This document shows positions 61,719 through 64,000 of a stretch of DNA of 64,000 nucleotides, one piece after another. How positions within the stretch are numbered: position 1 is the stretch's first letter; every line of letters begins with the position of its first letter. This stretch comes from Diadema setosum. Its lineage: Eukaryota; Echinodermata; Echinoidea; Diadematoida; Diadematidae. The position numbers and the translations under genes are program-made. The notes beneath the pieces were generated by a model that worked only from the letters and a program-made list of their open reading frames with translations, was not told where the DNA came from and did no database searches. Location of the stretch: the NCBI GenBank assembly GCA_033980235.1, contig CM067067.1, forward strand, positions 37,055,200-37,119,199, read 5' to 3'.

Positions 61719-64000
61719 TCAAATCGAGAGCCGCTGTGGTGGTTTTACTAGACGACCAGATCGAGTTCTCGTCTCAGGCGGCGCTCGTGGTTGTGAGTCC
61801 CCCTGTCGGCCTCTGGTTACCTGCCGGGCTCGTGGTGGACTCGAAGGCGCCACCGGCTCAGCAACTCGGTTGTCCTGTGGCACCTCCACGTAGACCTCCT
61901 CTGGTGGATCCTGCTGCGGCATTGTGGATGGCTGCCCCTGGAGAGCAACCAAGGCACTTCTGTTCCGTCGCACTATCCCCCGGTTTGTCTGGATATGGTA
62001 GGACCTCGGCTGTTCTGCTTTTCCCACCACCTCTCCGAAGCGAGCTTGATCTCGAACCCAGACGGCATCTCCTGGCTGAAGGTCTCGGAGAACATGCGAT
62101 GAATGGCGCCTGTCATAGTTCGCCATTTGGTTTGTGCGATATCTGTCCTCCTTCTTTCTCACATTCTCCAAGTCCTGTGTTTGCACTCTAGGCATGAGTG
62201 TTTGAGGGAGAACAGGAAGTTGCGTCCTCAGTCGCCTTCCCATGAGGAGCTCGCACGGTGCCATACCATTCTGCAATGGTGTCGACCGGTAGCTTAGGAG
62301 TGCAAGCTGGATGTCCTCATTTTTCCTCAGCAGGGCCTTCACTGTGCGCACTCCCCTCTCAGCTTCACCATTCGCTTGTGGATATCTTGGTGAACTGGTT
62401 GTATGGACAAATCCATACTCCTCGGTGAACTTTTGGAAGTTTTCGTTTGCAAATTGTGGTCCATTGTCCGAGATTACCAAATCCGGAATCCCATGGGTTG
62501 CAAAGATCTCCTTCAGCGATTGGATCACTGCTTCCGAAGATTGGCCACGTAGTACTTTGACCTCGATCCATCTTGAGTAGTAGTCAACTACTATCAGGAA
62601 CAACTTTCCTTTGTGTTCAAAGAGGTCCATGCCTAGTCGTTCCCATGGCCTTGTAGGAAACGACGATGTCATCAGTGGCTCTTTCGTCTCTTGGCGGTGG
62701 ATGGCACATGTTACGCATCTGGAAATCATTTCCTCCACATTCTTGGACAGACCAGGCCACCACACTGACTCTTTTGCTCTTGCTCTGCACTTTGTGATTC
62801 CCAAATGTCCTTGGTGTATTTTCTGGAGGATGTCCATTCTCAGGATCGTAGGAATCACCAATCTCTCATCGTAGATCAACAGATCATCAACGACGGTCAA
62901 GTGTCCTCTTTGTTCATAGTACTGTCTCAGGACTGGATTGTGTGGCATGTAGTCTGGCCATCCTTTGACACAGTACTGTCTGATTTGAGCACATATTTCA
63001 TCTGACTTTTGTGCTTCTCTGATTTGATCTAGTCTTTCTTTGGATGCTGGATGATTCGCGGTTGTGGCTGATGCGAATGTTTCAACCTCGTCGACCAAGG
63101 CGACTTCACCCTTTCCCGGCATCATGACAGGTGCGCGTGACAGGGTATCCGCCGTCAACTGCTGCTTTCCTGGAACGTAGACTGTCCTTGCGTCAAATCT
63201 CATCATTCGCAATCTGAACCGTTGAAGTCTTGGGGGCATTTTTGCTAGTTCTTTGGAGTTCAAGAGTGTGACCAGTGGTTTGTGGTCAGTCTCTACCTGG
63301 AAGTGTAGACCAAGGACATAGTCTGTGAACTTCTCGCATGCCCATGTTGCTGCTAGAGCTTCTTTTTCTATCACCGCATACCTCTGTTCTGTCTCTGTGA
63401 GTGAGCGTGATGCATAGCACACTGGCCTGCGCTTTCCATCTGACTGCGCTTGATACAGGACTGCCCCTATTCCTGTATTGGATGCATCTGCGGCGATGAT
63501 TGTAGGGAGTCCTGGGTCATAATGGGCTAATACCTCAGGTGATACTAGCTTGTCTTTGATTCGCTCAAAAGACCTCTGCTGTTCCTCTCCCCATTTCCAT
63601 GCATTGTCCTTGCATAGAAGCTGACGTAGAGGCTCGTTCATGTCTGCAAGTCCAGGTATGAACTTTCCTACCTGGTTCACCATGCCCATGAACCGTTGGA
63701 GTTCCTTCACATTCCTGGGGGCTGGGAATTCTCTGATCGCTCTCATTTTGTTTGGATCAGCCTTCACACCAGTTTCATCGATGATATGTCCCAGAAATTT
63801 CACCCGCTGCTGTGAGAACTCACATTTGTCATTCAGTGTGAGTCCTGCTTCCTGTAGGCGTTGAAGGACTGCCCGTACTCTTGTGTCATGTTCCTTTTGA
63901 TTTTGTCCATGTATCAGCACATCATCCATGTGACAAATCACCCCATCCAGTCCTTCCAAGATGGATGACATTGTCTTTTGGAAGACCTCCGGTGCTGACG
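61719..64000 (-). CDS. pol: Ty3/gypsy-type pol polyprotein (RT, RNase H, integrase), 5' part off window
   Basis: The frame is open to the right edge, so the N-terminal part (gag, protease, first part of RT) is missing from the window. Visible, in order: the RT end with catalytic CHMDDVLIHG; the connection (FLGHIIDETGV); RNase H (AADASNTGIGAVLYQ, EKEALAATWA, TDHKPLVTLL); the integrase zinc-binding HHCC motif (HQGHLG ... CVTC); the integrase core with MDLF, ISDNGPQFANENF and the catalytic Glu in GEAERGVRTVKALL; then a basic C-terminal part ending GRLVKPPQRLSI. RT-RNase H-integrase order is diagnostic of Ty3/gypsy. No stop or frameshift interrupts the visible 760 or so codons, so the copy may be recent. 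It points toward DCLK, in the same direction of transcription. Confidence 0.94.
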   Translation of the reverse strand, partial: SAPEVFQKTMSSILEGLDGVICHMDDVLIHGQNQKEHDTRVRAVLQRLQEAGLTLNDKCEFSQQRVKFLGHIIDETGVKADPNKMRAIREFPAPRNVKELQRFMGMVNQVGKFIPGLADMNEPLRQLLCKDNAWKWGEEQQRSFERIKDKLVSPEVLAHYDPGLPTIIAADASNTGIGAVLYQAQSDGKRRPVCYASRSLTETEQRYAVIEKEALAATWACEKFTDYVLGLHFQVETDHKPLVTLLNSKELAKMPPRLQRFRLRMMRFDARTVYVPGKQQLTADTLSRAPVMMPGKGEVALVDEVETFASATTANHPASKERLDQIREAQKSDEICAQIRQYCVKGWPDYMPHNPVLRQYYEQRGHLTVVDDLLIYDERLVIPTILRMDILQKIHQGHLGITKCRARAKESVWWPGLSKNVEEMISRCVTCAIHRQETKEPLMTSSFPTRPWERLGMDLFEHKGKLFLIVVDYYSRWIEVKVLRGQSSEAVIQSLKEIFATHGIPDLVISDNGPQFANENFQKFTEEYGFVHTTSSPRYPQANGEAERGVRTVKALLRKNEDIQLALLSYRSTPLQNGMAPCELLMGRRLRTQLPVLPQTLMPRVQTQDLENVRKKEDRYRTNQMANYDRRHSSHVLRDLQPGDAVWVRDQARFGEVVGKAEQPRSYHIQTNRGIVRRNRSALVALQGQPSTMPQQDPPEEVYVEVPQDNRVAEPVAPSSPPRARQVTRGRQGDSQPRAPPETRTRSGRLVKPPQRLSI

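Larger units (their letters stand above)
61330..64000 (-). mobile_element. Ty3/gypsy LTR retrotransposon, 3' part
   Basis: LTR, purine tract, noncoding stretch of about 230 bp (61490-61718) and pol. The noncoding part repeats the word GGACTGATTT and relatives. The host junction is at 61330/61329; the left target copy would begin AGTGT on the - strand. Confidence 0.88.

Noticed and set aside
61736..62191. 151-codon + strand frame
   Set aside because: Antisense shadow of the Ty3/gypsy pol C-terminus.

Overview
The window looks like nuclear DNA of a marine invertebrate deuterostome, most likely an echinoderm such as a sea urchin. This is inferred from intron-rich animal genes with GT/AG splice sites, AT-rich noncoding DNA, many simple repeats and small inverted-repeat transposons, long G/C and A/T runs, and several percent difference between two copies of one segment. 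The species cannot be fixed from sequence alone.

Host genes found: (1) the last exon of an ankyrin-repeat protein resembling AGAP-type ArfGAPs, + strand, 4790-5014. (2) A complete nine-exon TMBIM/Lifeguard (GRINA-like) membrane protein gene, - strand, 12408-23807, 231 residues, with an in-frame stop just before its ATG. (3) A complete five-exon DNAJC9 gene, + strand, 35554-41668, 260 residues, with two E2F-consensus sites upstream of the ATG. (4) A doublecortin-like kinase (DCLK) gene, - strand, 50895-57524 plus a phase-compatible candidate first exon at 60944-61004. It encodes one DCX domain, a charged E/R/K helix of about 290 residues and a kinase domain with its key residues intact. DNAJC9 and DCLK converge; the Lifeguard gene and DNAJC9 diverge.

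Retroelements: an uninterrupted endonuclease plus reverse-transcriptase ORF of a CR1/Jockey-like non-LTR element (30488-33556) with a 3' tail ending in a 5-bp microsatellite at 34910; and a Ty3/gypsy-type LTR element on the - strand (61330 to the right edge) with a 149-bp 3' LTR and a purine tract.

The rest is a dense repeat landscape: at least a dozen short terminal-inverted-repeat elements (several TTAA- or TA-flanked, one nested in another), long near-perfect palindromes, a 163-bp satellite, and microsatellites. The first 4.2 kb, up to an exactly 200-base N gap, is a near-copy of the DNA downstream of DNAJC9 (41897-45961). It is either a segmental duplication or the second haplotype placed twice by the assembly.

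No RNA polymerase III genes, rRNA or CRISPR arrays were recognised.
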